Shown: piece after piece, positions 9,335 to 18,581 of the stretch | How the letters are laid out: every line of letters begins with the position of its first letter | Numbering within the stretch: position 1 is the stretch's first letter | From: an uncultured Sutterella sp. | GTDB lineage: Bacteria > Pseudomonadota > Gammaproteobacteria > Burkholderiales > Burkholderiaceae_F | Length of the DNA: 64,000 bases | Reading direction: 5' to 3' | NCBI GenBank assembly: GCA_905197905.1 | Contig: CAJKAP010000001.1 | Coordinates: 248,001-312,000 of the forward strand | Notes under the pieces: generated by a model | What the model saw: only the letters and a program-made list of their open reading frames with translations | Databases searched by the model: none | Told to the model about the DNA's origin: nothing | Made by a program: the position numbers and the translations under genes

Positions 9335-9371
9335 GAGACTTATTATCAATACTCTCTCACTGGAGACTCTC

Positions 9372-10460
9372 ATGACAAAAACGTTTAAGTTTGGTGCACT
9401 TGCTGCCGCTTTGACCATGGCTTTTGCTGCTCAGGCTGCTGAAGTGACCCTCTATGGTTCCGTTTCTACTGGTTTGGTTTATCAGCACACCAACGCCGCT
9501 CTTGAAGATGGCGAATCCAAGAACTCCTACGGTATGGAAAGCGGCTGGTACGGTGACTCCAACTGGGGTCTCACTGGCTCTGAAGAATTGGCTAACGGCT
9601 GGAAGGCTGGCTTCACGTTGGAAAGCAACTTCAACTCTGACGACGGTCAGATGGGCGACTCTGGCCGCCTCTTTGACAGCCAGGCTTATTTGACCATCGG
9701 TAACGACTTCGTGACGTTCGCTGCTGGTCGCGTTGGCGCCCTCTCCTCTGGTGGTGGCGACTTCGACCTCCTCGGTGGTTTCGATCCGCTCGAAGCTAAG
9801 TTTGGCGTTGGCGGTATGGGCGTTTTCGCCTCCCGCGACTTGATGGCTAACAACACCCTCGCTGCTCTCGTGACGCCGGTTGACGGTCTCACCTTGGCTG
9901 GTGCTGTGTCCTTTGGCGTGGAAACCGATGGCGACAAGTGGAACAAGAACGTTCACTACTATGCCTTGGCTGGTAACTACTCCGTGGATGCTTTCTCCAC
10001 TTCCTTGATCTGGGAACGTGTGACTGTTCCTGGTGTTGATGATGATCAGGACTTCTACTCCTTCGGCGTGAGCTATGACTTTGGCATGATCAAGCCGATG
10101 TTCGCTTATCAGCATGGCCAGCACATCGTTGCTTCTGAAAACGGTGCTTATGAATTCTTGCTCGACGCTGCTGACGATCTGAAGACCGACTCCTTCTTGC
10201 TCGGTGCTACCGCTCCTTTGGCTGGCGGTACGGTGATGGCTAGCTACCAGTACTTGACTGGTAAGTTGGGTGTTGACGAAGGCGAAAACAAGTTCAACGC
10301 TCACGTCGTTGGCATCGCTTACGACTATCCGTTGAGCAACCGTACGTCCATCTACACGGGCGCTACCTGGTCTAAGGGCGGCAAGGCTCTTGACAAGGAT
10401 TCTGGCAGCAAGGACTTCAACGGCTACCAGTTCGGTGTTGGCTTGAAGCACACCTTCTAA
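9372..10460 (+). CDS. Gram-negative outer-membrane porin
   Basis: General-diffusion porin of 362 residues, trimeric outer-membrane beta-barrel by family. The start at 9372 has GGAG six bases upstream and gives a classic signal peptide (MTKTFKFGALAAALTMAFAAQAA, cleaved before EVTLYGSV). The mature protein begins with the porin motif VTLYGSVSTGLVYQ, continues with alternating beta-strand patterns, and ends with the terminal Phe that the BAM machinery recognises (VGLKHTF). Codon use is strongly biased, like the nitrite reductase gene, indicating very high expression. OmpR encoded in this window is a likely regulator. Confidence 0.95.
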   Translation: MTKTFKFGALAAALTMAFAAQAAEVTLYGSVSTGLVYQHTNAALEDGESKNSYGMESGWYGDSNWGLTGSEELANGWKAGFTLESNFNSDDGQMGDSGRLFDSQAYLTIGNDFVTFAAGRVGALSSGGGDFDLLGGFDPLEAKFGVGGMGVFASRDLMANNTLAALVTPVDGLTLAGAVSFGVETDGDKWNKNVHYYALAGNYSVDAFSTSLIWERVTVPGVDDDQDFYSFGVSYDFGMIKPMFAYQHGQHIVASENGAYEFLLDAADDLKTDSFLLGATAPLAGGTVMASYQYLTGKLGVDEGENKFNAHVVGIAYDYPLSNRTSIYTGATWSKGGKALDKDSGSKDFNGYQFGVGLKHTF

Positions 10461-10495
10461 TTCCTTGCCTAACGGCTTGATGATTTAGTCCTTAG

Positions 10496-10530
10496 AGCGG
10501 TCTTGGGGGTTCTCCTCAGGACCGCTTTCT
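10496..10530 (+). terminator. Porin terminator
   Basis: AGCGGTC (10496-10502) pairs with GACCGCT (10520-10526), followed by TTTCTTT. It sits 36 bp after the porin stop. Confidence 0.8.
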
Positions 10531-10588
10531 TTATGCGCGCTAAGCGCATAAAGAAAAAGGCACGAGAAGAAAAATCCCATGCCTTTTT
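10526..10588. terminator. Double inverted repeat between convergent porin and guaA
   Basis: First element: a perfect 13-bp inverted repeat (10526-10538 with 10544-10556, core TTTATGCGC/GCGCATAAA) around a 5-nt loop. Second element: AAAAAGGCA (10554-10562) pairs with TGCCTTTTT (10580-10588), a bidirectional terminator that would stop guaA on the minus strand. Together with the porin terminator this makes a very strong barrier between convergent transcripts. Confidence 0.8.
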
Positions 10589-10617
10589 GCTAGATAGAAA
10601 GATAACTCTCTACTTCG

Positions 10618-12183
10618 TTATTCCCATTCAATGGTGGCTGGCGGTTTGCCACTCACGTCGTAGACGACGCGGTTAATGCCGCGAATTTCATTGATGATAC
10701 GGTTGGAGACTTTACCCAAGAGTTCATAGGGGAGGTGGCTCCAGTGGGCCGTCATGAAGTCGGAAGTTTCCACGCAGCGTAAGCTCACCACGTAGTCATA
10801 CGTACGACCGTCACCCATCACACCAACGCTCTTCACCGGGAGGAAGACCACAAAGGCCTGACTCACCTTGTCATAGAGGTTAGCAGCGCGAAGCTCTTCA
10901 ATAAAGATGGCATCAGCTTCACGCAAGAGGTCAGCGTATTCGCGTTTGACTTCACCCAAAATACGAACGCCTAAGCCTGGGCCCGGGAACGGATGGCGAT
11001 AGACCATTTCAGGGGGCAGACCCAAAGCGATACCGAGTTCACGGACTTCGTCCTTAAAGAGGCCACGCAACGGTTCCAAAAGCTTCAAGTGAAGCGTATC
11101 GGGGAGACCACCCACGTTGTGGTGGCTCTTAATCGTCTTGGCCTTTTTGGTCTTCGCACCAGCCGATTCAATCACGTCAGGATAAATCGTGCCTTGAGCG
11201 AGCCACTTAGCCGAGGTGAGCTTCGCGGCTTCTTCTTGGAAGATTTCCACGAACACACGCCCAATGGTCTTGCGTTTTTGTTCTGGATCGGTAATGCCAG
11301 CTAATTCACCCATGAAGCGGTCCACAGCGTCGACCACCACGAGCTTCAAGCCCATATTCTTTTCAAAGGTTTCGCGAACCTGTTCGCGTTCGTTCTTGCG
11401 AAGGAGACCGTTGTCAACGAAAACGCAGGTGAGCTGCTTGCCGATAGCGCGGTGAATCAAGGCAGCGCAAACGGAGCTATCCACACCGCCAGAGAGGCCT
11501 AAAATCACTTCTTCGTCGCCCACTTCCTTGCGGATGGTTTCAACGGCTTCCGCAACGTAGTCGCCCATCACCCAGCTGGGCTTCGCGCCACAGATATCGA
11601 GCACGAAACGTTCAATCATCTGACGACCCTTAGAGGTGTGGGTCACTTCAGGGTGGAACTGCACGCCGTAGAACTGCTTTTCTTCGTTAAACATCCCAGC
11701 GATCGGGCAGGAGGGCGTGGAGCACATCACCTTGAAGCCTTCCGGGAGAGCAGCAACCTTGTCGCCGTGGCTCATCCAGACTTTGAGCATGCCGTGACCT
11801 TCAGGCGTATTGAAGTCTTCAATCCCTTCGAGCAAGCGGCTGTGGCCATGAGCGCGCACTTCAGCGTAACCAAATTCACGCTTAGCACCGCTTTCGACTT
11901 TGCCACCCAACTGCTGAGCCATGGTTTGCATCCCATAGCAGATCCCCAACACTGGTACCCCAGCGTTGAATACGGCAGGACTCGCCTGGTCGTTGCTTTC
12001 TTCGTAGGCGCTCATATGAGAGCCAGAGAGAATGATGCCTTTAGGGGCGAATTCTTTGATGAATTCTGCAGACACATCATTCGGATGAACTTCGCAATAA
12101 ACATGCGCTTCTCGAACACGACGAGCGATGAGCTGAGTCACCTGGCTGCCGAAGTCAAGAATAAGAATACGATCGTGAGACAT
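10618..12183 (-). CDS. guaA: GMP synthase (glutamine-hydrolysing)
   Basis: Converts XMP to GMP using glutamine and ATP, 521 residues, cytoplasmic. The class I glutamine amidotransferase domain (about 1-200) shows the nucleophile-bearing GICYGMQ motif and FHPEVTH; the ATP pyrophosphatase domain shows the P-loop GLSGGVDSSV; the C-terminal dimerisation domain ends in the typical KPPATIEWE. The start at 12183 (MSHDRILILDFGSQ) matches the family start; 51 further in-frame codons upstream are not supported. guaB lies upstream on the same strand, separated by a terminator. Confidence 0.97.
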   Translation of the reverse strand: MSHDRILILDFGSQVTQLIARRVREAHVYCEVHPNDVSAEFIKEFAPKGIILSGSHMSAYEESNDQASPAVFNAGVPVLGICYGMQTMAQQLGGKVESGAKREFGYAEVRAHGHSRLLEGIEDFNTPEGHGMLKVWMSHGDKVAALPEGFKVMCSTPSCPIAGMFNEEKQFYGVQFHPEVTHTSKGRQMIERFVLDICGAKPSWVMGDYVAEAVETIRKEVGDEEVILGLSGGVDSSVCAALIHRAIGKQLTCVFVDNGLLRKNEREQVRETFEKNMGLKLVVVDAVDRFMGELAGITDPEQKRKTIGRVFVEIFQEEAAKLTSAKWLAQGTIYPDVIESAGAKTKKAKTIKSHHNVGGLPDTLHLKLLEPLRGLFKDEVRELGIALGLPPEMVYRHPFPGPGLGVRILGEVKREYADLLREADAIFIEELRAANLYDKVSQAFVVFLPVKSVGVMGDGRTYDYVVSLRCVETSDFMTAHWSHLPYELLGKVSNRIINEIRGINRVVYDVSGKPPATIEWE

Positions 12184-12318
12184 GAGTGAAATCCGTCTAA
12201 TGAGAAAGTGGACTGAAGCGATCCACGCCGTGAAAGAAGTGGAGCATCTCTTCTGCTGATGAGAAGAGAGTGATGAGTTTAACACTTCTAGGCAATACGC
12301 ACAGCGGGAAAGCCAGAG

Positions 12319-12350
12319 GAAAAAAGAGCGCGGCACTAAGTCCGCGCTCT
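12319..12350 (-). terminator. guaB terminator
   Basis: On the minus strand AGAGCGCGG and CCGCGCTCT form a GC-rich hairpin followed by TTTTTTCC. It lies just after the guaB stop and before guaA, so guaA probably depends on its own promoter or on readthrough. Confidence 0.85.
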
Positions 12351-12365
12351 TCTAGAAAATACCGA

Positions 12366-13832
12366 TTAGTTTTCCTGACGGTAGTTCGGGGCTTCCTTCG
12401 TGATTCGCACGTCGTGGACGTGAGATTCACGCATACCAGCTGCCGTGATCTGGACGAACTGGGCGCGAGTGCGCATTTCGTCGATCGTACGGCAACCGCA
12501 GTAGCCCATGGAGGAGCGCAAGCCACCGATCATCTGATAGATAATCGCAGCGAGCGGTCCCTTGTAGGGAACCATCCCTTCAATACCTTCCGGCACGAAC
12601 TTATCCAAGTTGCCTTGGTTGTTGTCCTGGAAGTAACGGTCAGCAGAGCCCTTGCCCATGGCGCCCAAAGAGCCCATACCACGGTAGGACTTGTAGGAGC
12701 GGCCCTGATAGAGGAACACTTCGCCCGGAGCTTCGTCCGTACCAGCGAACATACCACCCATCATCACGGCGTTAGCGCCAGCGGCGATAGCCTTAGCGAT
12801 GTCGCCAGAGTAGCGAATACCACCGTCAGCGATGCAAGGCACGCCAGTGTCGCGGAGCGCTTCAGCCACGTTGCTGATAGCGGTGATCTGAGGAACACCC
12901 ACACCAGCGACGATACGCGTCGTACAAATGGACCCAGGACCGATACCGACCTTAACGCCGTCAGCACCAGCTTCCACAAGAGCAAGAGCAGCAGCGGCCG
13001 TAGCGATGTTGCCACCGATCACTTGCAAGTTAGGATAGTGTTCCTTGACCCACTTCACACGGTTCAACACACCAGCGGAGTGGCCGTGAGCCGTATCAAC
13101 GACGATGACGTCAACGCCAGCGTCAACCAATTTTTCCACACGTTCTTCCGTGCCGCCACCAACGGAAACGCCAGCGCCGACCAACAAACGACCCTTGCTA
13201 TCTTTAGTAGCGAGCGGGTGGTCCGTTGCCTTGGAAATATCTTTCACGGTCATCAAACCACGGAGGTTGAAGTCTTTGTCAACCACCAAGACGCGTTCCA
13301 AGCGATGGCGATGCATGAGTTCCTTGGCTTCTTCAAGAGAAGCGCCTTCATGAACCGTGACCAAGCGTTCACGCGGGGTCATGACTTCAGAGACGGGAAC
13401 ATCCATACGGGTTTCAAAGCGTAAGTCACGGTTGGTGACCATACCGAGTACGCGTTCGCCATCCACAACAGGCAAACCAGAAATGTGTTTTTCGCGAGCG
13501 AGCTGAACAACGTCGCCCACCAACATGTCGGGACCAATGGTGATCGGTTCGGAAACCACGCCAGCTTCGTGGCGCTTCACTTTAGCCACTTCCGCGGCCT
13601 GAAGGTCAGCGGTCATATTCTTGTGGATGAAACCAATACCGCCTTCCTGAGCGATGGAAATAGCCAAACGGGCTTCAGTAACAGTATCCATCACAGCGGA
13701 AACCATCGGGATATTGATGCGGAGACCACGCGTCAATTGCGTAGTGAGCTGAGTATCACGGGGGAGAACTTCTGAATAAGCAGGGACGAGAAGAACGTCG
13801 TCGAAGGTGAGAGCCTTCTGAAGGAGTCGCAT
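12366..13832 (-). CDS. guaB: IMP dehydrogenase
   Basis: Catalyses NAD-dependent oxidation of IMP to XMP, the committed step of guanine nucleotide synthesis; 488 residues, as usual. The TIM barrel begins MRLLQKALTFDDVLLVPAYS; a CBS pair occupies about 95-205; the active-site loop GPGSICTTRIV carries the catalytic Cys near residue 305; the flap region contains YRGMGSLGAM. The ATG at 13832 is preceded by AGAGGTT; the frame extends upstream to 13880 but those residues are not family-like. Confidence 0.97.
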   Translation of the reverse strand: MRLLQKALTFDDVLLVPAYSEVLPRDTQLTTQLTRGLRINIPMVSAVMDTVTEARLAISIAQEGGIGFIHKNMTADLQAAEVAKVKRHEAGVVSEPITIGPDMLVGDVVQLAREKHISGLPVVDGERVLGMVTNRDLRFETRMDVPVSEVMTPRERLVTVHEGASLEEAKELMHRHRLERVLVVDKDFNLRGLMTVKDISKATDHPLATKDSKGRLLVGAGVSVGGGTEERVEKLVDAGVDVIVVDTAHGHSAGVLNRVKWVKEHYPNLQVIGGNIATAAAALALVEAGADGVKVGIGPGSICTTRIVAGVGVPQITAISNVAEALRDTGVPCIADGGIRYSGDIAKAIAAGANAVMMGGMFAGTDEAPGEVFLYQGRSYKSYRGMGSLGAMGKGSADRYFQDNNQGNLDKFVPEGIEGMVPYKGPLAAIIYQMIGGLRSSMGYCGCRTIDEMRTRAQFVQITAAGMRESHVHDVRITKEAPNYRQEN

Positions 13833-14059
13833 AACAACCTCTAAGCACAAAAAAAAATTATCAGTGAGCGGTGAACTCATTGATGTCTGAAAACGTTAGC
13901 CCGTGATGTCAAACCACTGAGAGGTTTGACGAATCACACTTTAGTGAGGAGTCTGGGACTCAACACAATTGGGAGATTGATTGCGAGCAGAGTTTAACGC
14001 TTTTTGAGGAACTTTTGGGGTGAAGAGGGCAAAAAATTTCAAAAATGAATGAAAAAAAT

Positions 14060-14096
14060 GAAAAAGGTCGACGAAGCCAAAGCTCATCGACCTTGT
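14060..14096 (-). terminator. Terminator after acyl-CoA synthetase gene
   Basis: On the minus strand AAGGTCGA...TCGACCTT is followed by TTTCATTTTT. It ends the two-gene acyl-CoA synthetase region. Confidence 0.8.
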
Positions 14097-14115
14097 GTAG
14101 AGAAGGGTAAAACCC

Positions 14116-15966
14116 TTATTTGTAAAGCGTTTCGATCAACTCAGCATAGTGCTCGAGAATCTGCGGACGGCGCAGTTTCATCGTTGGCGTGAGAAGCCCA
14201 TTATCAATGGTCCACGGTTCTCGCGTGATCGCGACAACGCGCGGGATACCATACTGCGGAATGTTACGTGCCGCATGACGAATGCGCTTAATCACAGTGC
14301 GCTGCACATCATGATTGTTGAGCGTTTCGGGAGCATTGGGATCCAATTCCATCGACTGGCAGAGTTCTTCCCAAAGGGTAGGATTCACCACCACAATCGC
14401 GGTAATGTAGGGATGATTGTCCCCTAAGACCATCACCTGCTGGAAGAGGTGATCAGACTGGATCGCAAATTCCACATCCACTGGCGCAATCTTTTCCCCA
14501 GTGGAGGTGACGATAATTTCTTTAATGCGTCCTTTGATGCGCACGCGTCCCCCATCCGAGAGGTCAGCCTGGTCGCCCGTGCGGAACCACCCGTCAACAA
14601 AGGCAGCTTCGGTGGCATCGGGACGCTTCCAGTAGCCCTTCATCACCTGAGGACCCTTGATGAGGAGTTCATCGAGCTCTCCCAACTTCACTTGCGTATC
14701 GGGGAGCGGATGACCGACGCAAAGCGGGTGATTATTTTCTTTGCGGGTAAAGCAAAGAATAGGGGAGGTTTCTGTCAAACCGTAGCCCTGATGCACGGGG
14801 AGTTCCATTGCGCAGAAGAATTTTGAGATGTCGTAATTGAGCGCAGCGCCGCCAGCGATTGCTACGCGAATACGACCCCCAAAAGTGTTTAACACTTTGG
14901 CGCCTAAGCCCGCCTGTACGCTTGGCCAATTGATTTCATCGTCGTGCGTGGGATCGCCTTCAATTGGAAGATCGTTTTTCGCGCAGAAACGGCGCCAGCC
15001 CACAGCAACAGCCTTTTTCGCAAAGAGTTCAGCTTCTTCCCCAGCACGACGAATTTCCGTTTGCAAGTGCTGATAGACCATTTCAAAGACGCGCGGCACG
15101 AGCGCAACCACGGTGGGTTTCACGTCGTGGAAGTCGTTCAGAATCTGTGCTACACCGCGAGAGAAAGCCATAGTGGAACCATTGGCCAAACTGTTGTAGT
15201 GCGTCACTGTGCGCTCGAACGTGTGCGAGAAGGGCAAGAAACTCAAGAAAACATCGTTTTCCGAGAAGTCAAAAACGCCGTTGATCTGCTGAATATTCGC
15301 CACGATATTGCTGTGCGTAATCATCACTCCCTTCGGGCGACCCGTGGTCCCCGAGGTGTAGATTAATTCGCACAAATCGTCTGGTGCGGGACCCGTAGGA
15401 AGCTCGCTCTCGGGAATGGCATTCGCTTTCAAGAGCCACTTTTCGATATCCATCACCTGCACTTTATGGTCAAAGACCTGGTGCACGGTATCTTCAGGAA
15501 TCACTTCGTTGATGATCACCACCGTATCGAGCTCATCAAGAGACAAGTGGCTATCTTCTGCTGCCTTCACAATAGCGTTCCAGCGAGCAAGCGAGGTGGT
15601 AATCAAAAAGCGTGCATCCGAGTCGTGCAAGATGTAGGCAGAGGAGCCCGGTGTGTCAATGGCGTGCAAAGGCACTGGCACCAAGGCATTTGCCATCGCT
15701 GACTGGTCAAACGTTACCGCATCAATGCAATTCGTGAGCAACATCGCTACACGATCGCCATGGCGATAGCCAAGCGCGTGGAAAGCACGACGCCAGCGGA
15801 GCACTCGCTCACCATATTCCTTCCAGGAGAGCGAAATCCAAGTATTTTCGTCGTAATCGAACTGACGGAACGCTTCACGCTCTGGCCAAGTTGCCACGGC
15901 GTGCACAAGCATTTCAGGAATCGTTTTAAAGTCGTCGATAAAACTGTTAGACGCAGAGTAGGTCAC
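14116..15966 (-). CDS. Long-chain acyl-CoA synthetase (AMP-forming), copy 1
   Basis: Adenylate-forming enzyme of 616 residues that activates fatty acids with ATP and CoA. The P-loop-like motif YTSGTTGRPKGVMITH is at about residue 210, the acyl-binding GYGLTETSP near 390, and the C-terminal hinge GRIKEIIVTSTGEKIAP near 480. It resembles FAA1/LC-FACS type enzymes rather than E. coli FadD. The start used is a GTG at 15966 with a weak GGA upstream; exact start is uncertain. It is the downstream member of a tandem paralogous pair, separated from copy 2 by a strong terminator, so the two may be expressed separately. Confidence 0.9.
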   Translation of the reverse strand: MTYSASNSFIDDFKTIPEMLVHAVATWPEREAFRQFDYDENTWISLSWKEYGERVLRWRRAFHALGYRHGDRVAMLLTNCIDAVTFDQSAMANALVPVPLHAIDTPGSSAYILHDSDARFLITTSLARWNAIVKAAEDSHLSLDELDTVVIINEVIPEDTVHQVFDHKVQVMDIEKWLLKANAIPESELPTGPAPDDLCELIYTSGTTGRPKGVMITHSNIVANIQQINGVFDFSENDVFLSFLPFSHTFERTVTHYNSLANGSTMAFSRGVAQILNDFHDVKPTVVALVPRVFEMVYQHLQTEIRRAGEEAELFAKKAVAVGWRRFCAKNDLPIEGDPTHDDEINWPSVQAGLGAKVLNTFGGRIRVAIAGGAALNYDISKFFCAMELPVHQGYGLTETSPILCFTRKENNHPLCVGHPLPDTQVKLGELDELLIKGPQVMKGYWKRPDATEAAFVDGWFRTGDQADLSDGGRVRIKGRIKEIIVTSTGEKIAPVDVEFAIQSDHLFQQVMVLGDNHPYITAIVVVNPTLWEELCQSMELDPNAPETLNNHDVQRTVIKRIRHAARNIPQYGIPRVVAITREPWTIDNGLLTPTMKLRRPQILEHYAELIETLYK

Positions 15967-16137
15967 GAGACAATCATCCAGCAGAAAGAGGAGAAAAAGG
16001 ATTTAGTCATTTTGCCTGATTCCGAGAAACTCATAACAAGCTCTAGACGCGTTTTCGTTTCTAAAAGCAACGAGTGCTCTCCAATCAGGAAAAGAGGAAC
16101 GCTCTCTCAAGCGTTCTTTGTGGCGTTAGTTTATCGC

Positions 16138-16190
16138 AAAAGTGGAGCAAAAAACGATGGAAAAAACCTCGATTTTTGCTCCACTTTTTT
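16138..16190. terminator. Strong bidirectional terminator between acyl-CoA synthetase paralogues
   Basis: AAAAGTGGAGCAAAAA (16138-16153) pairs with TTTTTGCTCCACTTTT (16173-16188), a 16-bp perfect arm with A and T flanks on both sides. It follows the stop of copy 2 on the minus strand. Confidence 0.9.
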
Positions 16191-16212
16191 GTCATGAGAA
16201 AGCGTTGAGTAA

Positions 16213-18081
16213 TTAGGCTTCAGAAGGCGCCTTCATCACGATGTCGTAAAGCGCTTCAATTTCGTCGGAATAGCGCTGACGAATCACATTACGCTTAATC
16301 TTGAGCGTTGGCGTAAGAAGCCCATTATCGATACTCCACGGTTCACGCAAAAGCGCAACCTGACGAGGAATCCCGTAGTTGGGGAAGCTGTTCGTAGCAG
16401 CCTTCAAGCGACGAAGGGCAGCACGCTTGGCTTCAGGGTTCTTGAGCGAGGCATCATCCTCAGGATCAAGCCCCAACGTCTTACAAAGACGAGCCCATTC
16501 ATCGGGGTCCACCACAGCAAGGGCCGTGATAAAGGGACGGTTATCCCCCAAGACCATGGCTTGCTGGAAGAGACCTTCGGATTCAATTGCGGCTTCAAGG
16601 TCAGAGGGCGGCACTTTTTCGCCAGTTGAAGTGACGATGATTTCCTTAATGCGACCCGTGATACGGATATGACCATCGGGGTAGATACTCACAACGTCTC
16701 CGGTCTTTAACCAACCATCCGCCGTGAAGATTTCTTGCGTCGCATCGGGGCGATTCCAATAACCCTGCATGATCGAAGGACCACGCACTTGGAGTTCATC
16801 GTTTTCGCCTAAGCGTACTTCTAAGTTAGGAAGCGCTGGGCCCACGGTGTTGGGGTGGTTATTGCCTTCTTTGTTAACAGCAATAATGGGGCTCGTTTCC
16901 GTCATCCCATAGCCCTGGAAAATCTTCACACCAAGCCCTAAGAAGACCTTAGCCACTGTGACATTTAAGGCAGCACCACCCGAAATAAAGAGGTGGATAC
17001 GGTCGCCAAAAACGTTACGCAAGGGTTTGCCGACTTTCTTATCTAAGAAGCCTGCAACGAGCGGGTCGAGCCAAGCGCGAGAAGAGGGTTCCACAGGAAG
17101 ACCATTTTCTCGGCAAAAGCGTCGCCAGCCCACTTCGACTGCCCAATTAAAGAGGTAATTGACGAAAGCCGACTTCTTCGCAAGACCATCACGGATCTTG
17201 CCGTAAATCATTTCGTAGACACGCGGCACCGACATCAAGACGGTCGGGCGAATGAACTTCAAATCTTCCTGCAAACGAGCAATCGAACGGTTAAAGCCCA
17301 CGGTAAAGCCAAGAGCGAGGCTCAAGTAGTAGGTCGTCGTGCGTTCAAACGTGTGCGAGAACGGTAAGAAGGAGAGCATCGTTTCATGCTCGTGGGGCAT
17401 CAAGTTGCAGAGCACGCCACGGATATTCGAGAGAATATTGCGGTGCGTGAGCATCACGCCCTTGGGGTTCCCAGTGGTGCCCGAGGTATAAACAAGTGCC
17501 GCCAAGTCCGTGGGCTTAGGTGCCACGGTGGGTAACTCAGAGCCTTTCCCTTTTTCAAGGAAGGTTTTGAGCGACATCACGGGGATATCAGCTTCTAAGT
17601 CATCCACATTCTCATCGTCCGTGATCACCACGAGTTCGAGTGCAGGCGTTGCTCCTAAATCGCGAATCTGCTTCCACTTGAGAAGCTTATTGGTCACTAA
17701 AACCTTAGAGCCACTGTCGTTCAAAATAAAAGCAGAAGACTTTGGGGTATCGATGGCGTGCAACGGCACAGGGACCAACACGTTACTTAACGCGGATTGA
17801 TCGAAAAAGACAGCTTCTGGACAGTTAGGCAAGAGCATGGCCACGCGGTCGCCTGGCTGCAAACTCTTGTGTGCGGCAAAGGCATGACGCCATTCATGCA
17901 CGATGTCGTAGACGTCTTTAAACGTTAAGTCCTTCCAGGTCTGAGCGGCATTATCAAAGTATTTATAAGCCACAGCATCTGGACGCTTAGTGAGGTGCTG
18001 CGTCAACAGTTCTGGCAGAGTGCTAAGTAATTCGAGAGCTTTCACCTGCTCTTTAGCAGTCGTTTGCGATGTCGAACTCAC
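16213..18081 (-). CDS. Long-chain acyl-CoA synthetase (AMP-forming), copy 2
   Basis: Paralogue of the neighbouring enzyme, 622 residues, with the same motif order: YTSGTTGNPKGVMLTH (about 205), GYGMTETSPI (about 390) and GRIKEIIVTSTGEKVPP (about 485). By eye the two copies share roughly half their residues, including VPVPLHAIDTP, so the duplication is not recent. Start is a GTG at 18081 with AGGAA nine bases upstream. In an organism lacking obvious beta-oxidation genes here, a role in recycling or incorporating exogenous fatty acids is possible, but substrate range cannot be read from sequence. Confidence 0.9.
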   Translation of the reverse strand: MSSTSQTTAKEQVKALELLSTLPELLTQHLTKRPDAVAYKYFDNAAQTWKDLTFKDVYDIVHEWRHAFAAHKSLQPGDRVAMLLPNCPEAVFFDQSALSNVLVPVPLHAIDTPKSSAFILNDSGSKVLVTNKLLKWKQIRDLGATPALELVVITDDENVDDLEADIPVMSLKTFLEKGKGSELPTVAPKPTDLAALVYTSGTTGNPKGVMLTHRNILSNIRGVLCNLMPHEHETMLSFLPFSHTFERTTTYYLSLALGFTVGFNRSIARLQEDLKFIRPTVLMSVPRVYEMIYGKIRDGLAKKSAFVNYLFNWAVEVGWRRFCRENGLPVEPSSRAWLDPLVAGFLDKKVGKPLRNVFGDRIHLFISGGAALNVTVAKVFLGLGVKIFQGYGMTETSPIIAVNKEGNNHPNTVGPALPNLEVRLGENDELQVRGPSIMQGYWNRPDATQEIFTADGWLKTGDVVSIYPDGHIRITGRIKEIIVTSTGEKVPPSDLEAAIESEGLFQQAMVLGDNRPFITALAVVDPDEWARLCKTLGLDPEDDASLKNPEAKRAALRRLKAATNSFPNYGIPRQVALLREPWSIDNGLLTPTLKIKRNVIRQRYSDEIEALYDIVMKAPSEA

Positions 18082-18281
18082 TGTTTGAAATTCCTGAGGA
18101 AGTTATATAAAGGAGAGGGAAGAAAAAACAGTCGACTTTTCCCTCATGTTGGCTACCATTTTAGGCAAAAGTACTCAGAATGCCCAAGAAAAATCGTCGA
18201 TAGACGCACCCTCTGCCAATCTATGGGATGAAAGTCATCCGAGTAGATGATGCGAGGTGGGATTTTAAATAGAAAAATTCA

Positions 18282-18297
18282 TACGTATATATACGTA
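18282..18297. repeat. 16-bp perfect palindrome
   Basis: TACGTATATATACGTA is a perfect palindrome in the intergenic region upstream of acyl-CoA synthetase copy 2. A related TATATACGTA recurs at 19095-19104. It could be an operator; no regulator can be named. Confidence 0.4.
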
Positions 18298-18451
18298 GAA
18301 AAATCGCTAAAAATGCCCCATTTTGTCATTCAAAAATGCACCGTTTTGGTGCGTATTGAGAAGCAAAAGACGCCGAAGAGGGTGATTTTCCTCAGGAAAT
18401 AGGGCATTTTGCGTATTTCCCTTTTTGAGCAAAGTTGTGTAACATGAACTT

Positions 18452-18581
18452 GCAGCTCAAAGAAAATATGCGTTGCTCCTCAAACGCTAAGAGATGGTGG
18501 TTGGTCCTGCGTTATCTCTATGCTGCTCAAAGAAGGTCAGTCGGTTGAAAAAAGGGCATCCGATTGGCCTTCTTAGTTTTT
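18452..18581 (+). ncRNA. Candidate small RNA with anti-SD loop and UUGGUC loop
   Basis: Three consecutive hairpins are visible. GCGTT/AACGC (18470-18474, 18483-18487) closes the loop GCTCCTCA. AGAGAT/ATCTCT (18490-18495, 18514-18519) closes an 18-nt loop containing TTGGTC. A 13-bp stem with two G-U pairs (18532-18544, 18560-18572) is followed by TTAGTTTTT, resembling a terminator. GCTCAAAGAA is repeated directly at 18455 and 18525. No credible open frame covers it. The promoter is not clear. The shared loop elements with the 60712 RNA are the main argument. Confidence 0.45.

Noticed and set aside
9357..10451. 364-codon open frame antisense to the porin gene
   Set aside because: Same cause: codon bias of the porin removes stops on the opposite strand. 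The porin has signal peptide, motifs, promoter and terminator.
12270..13424. Long open frame antisense to guaB
   Set aside because: guaB is unmistakable on the minus strand; the plus-strand frame has no family features.
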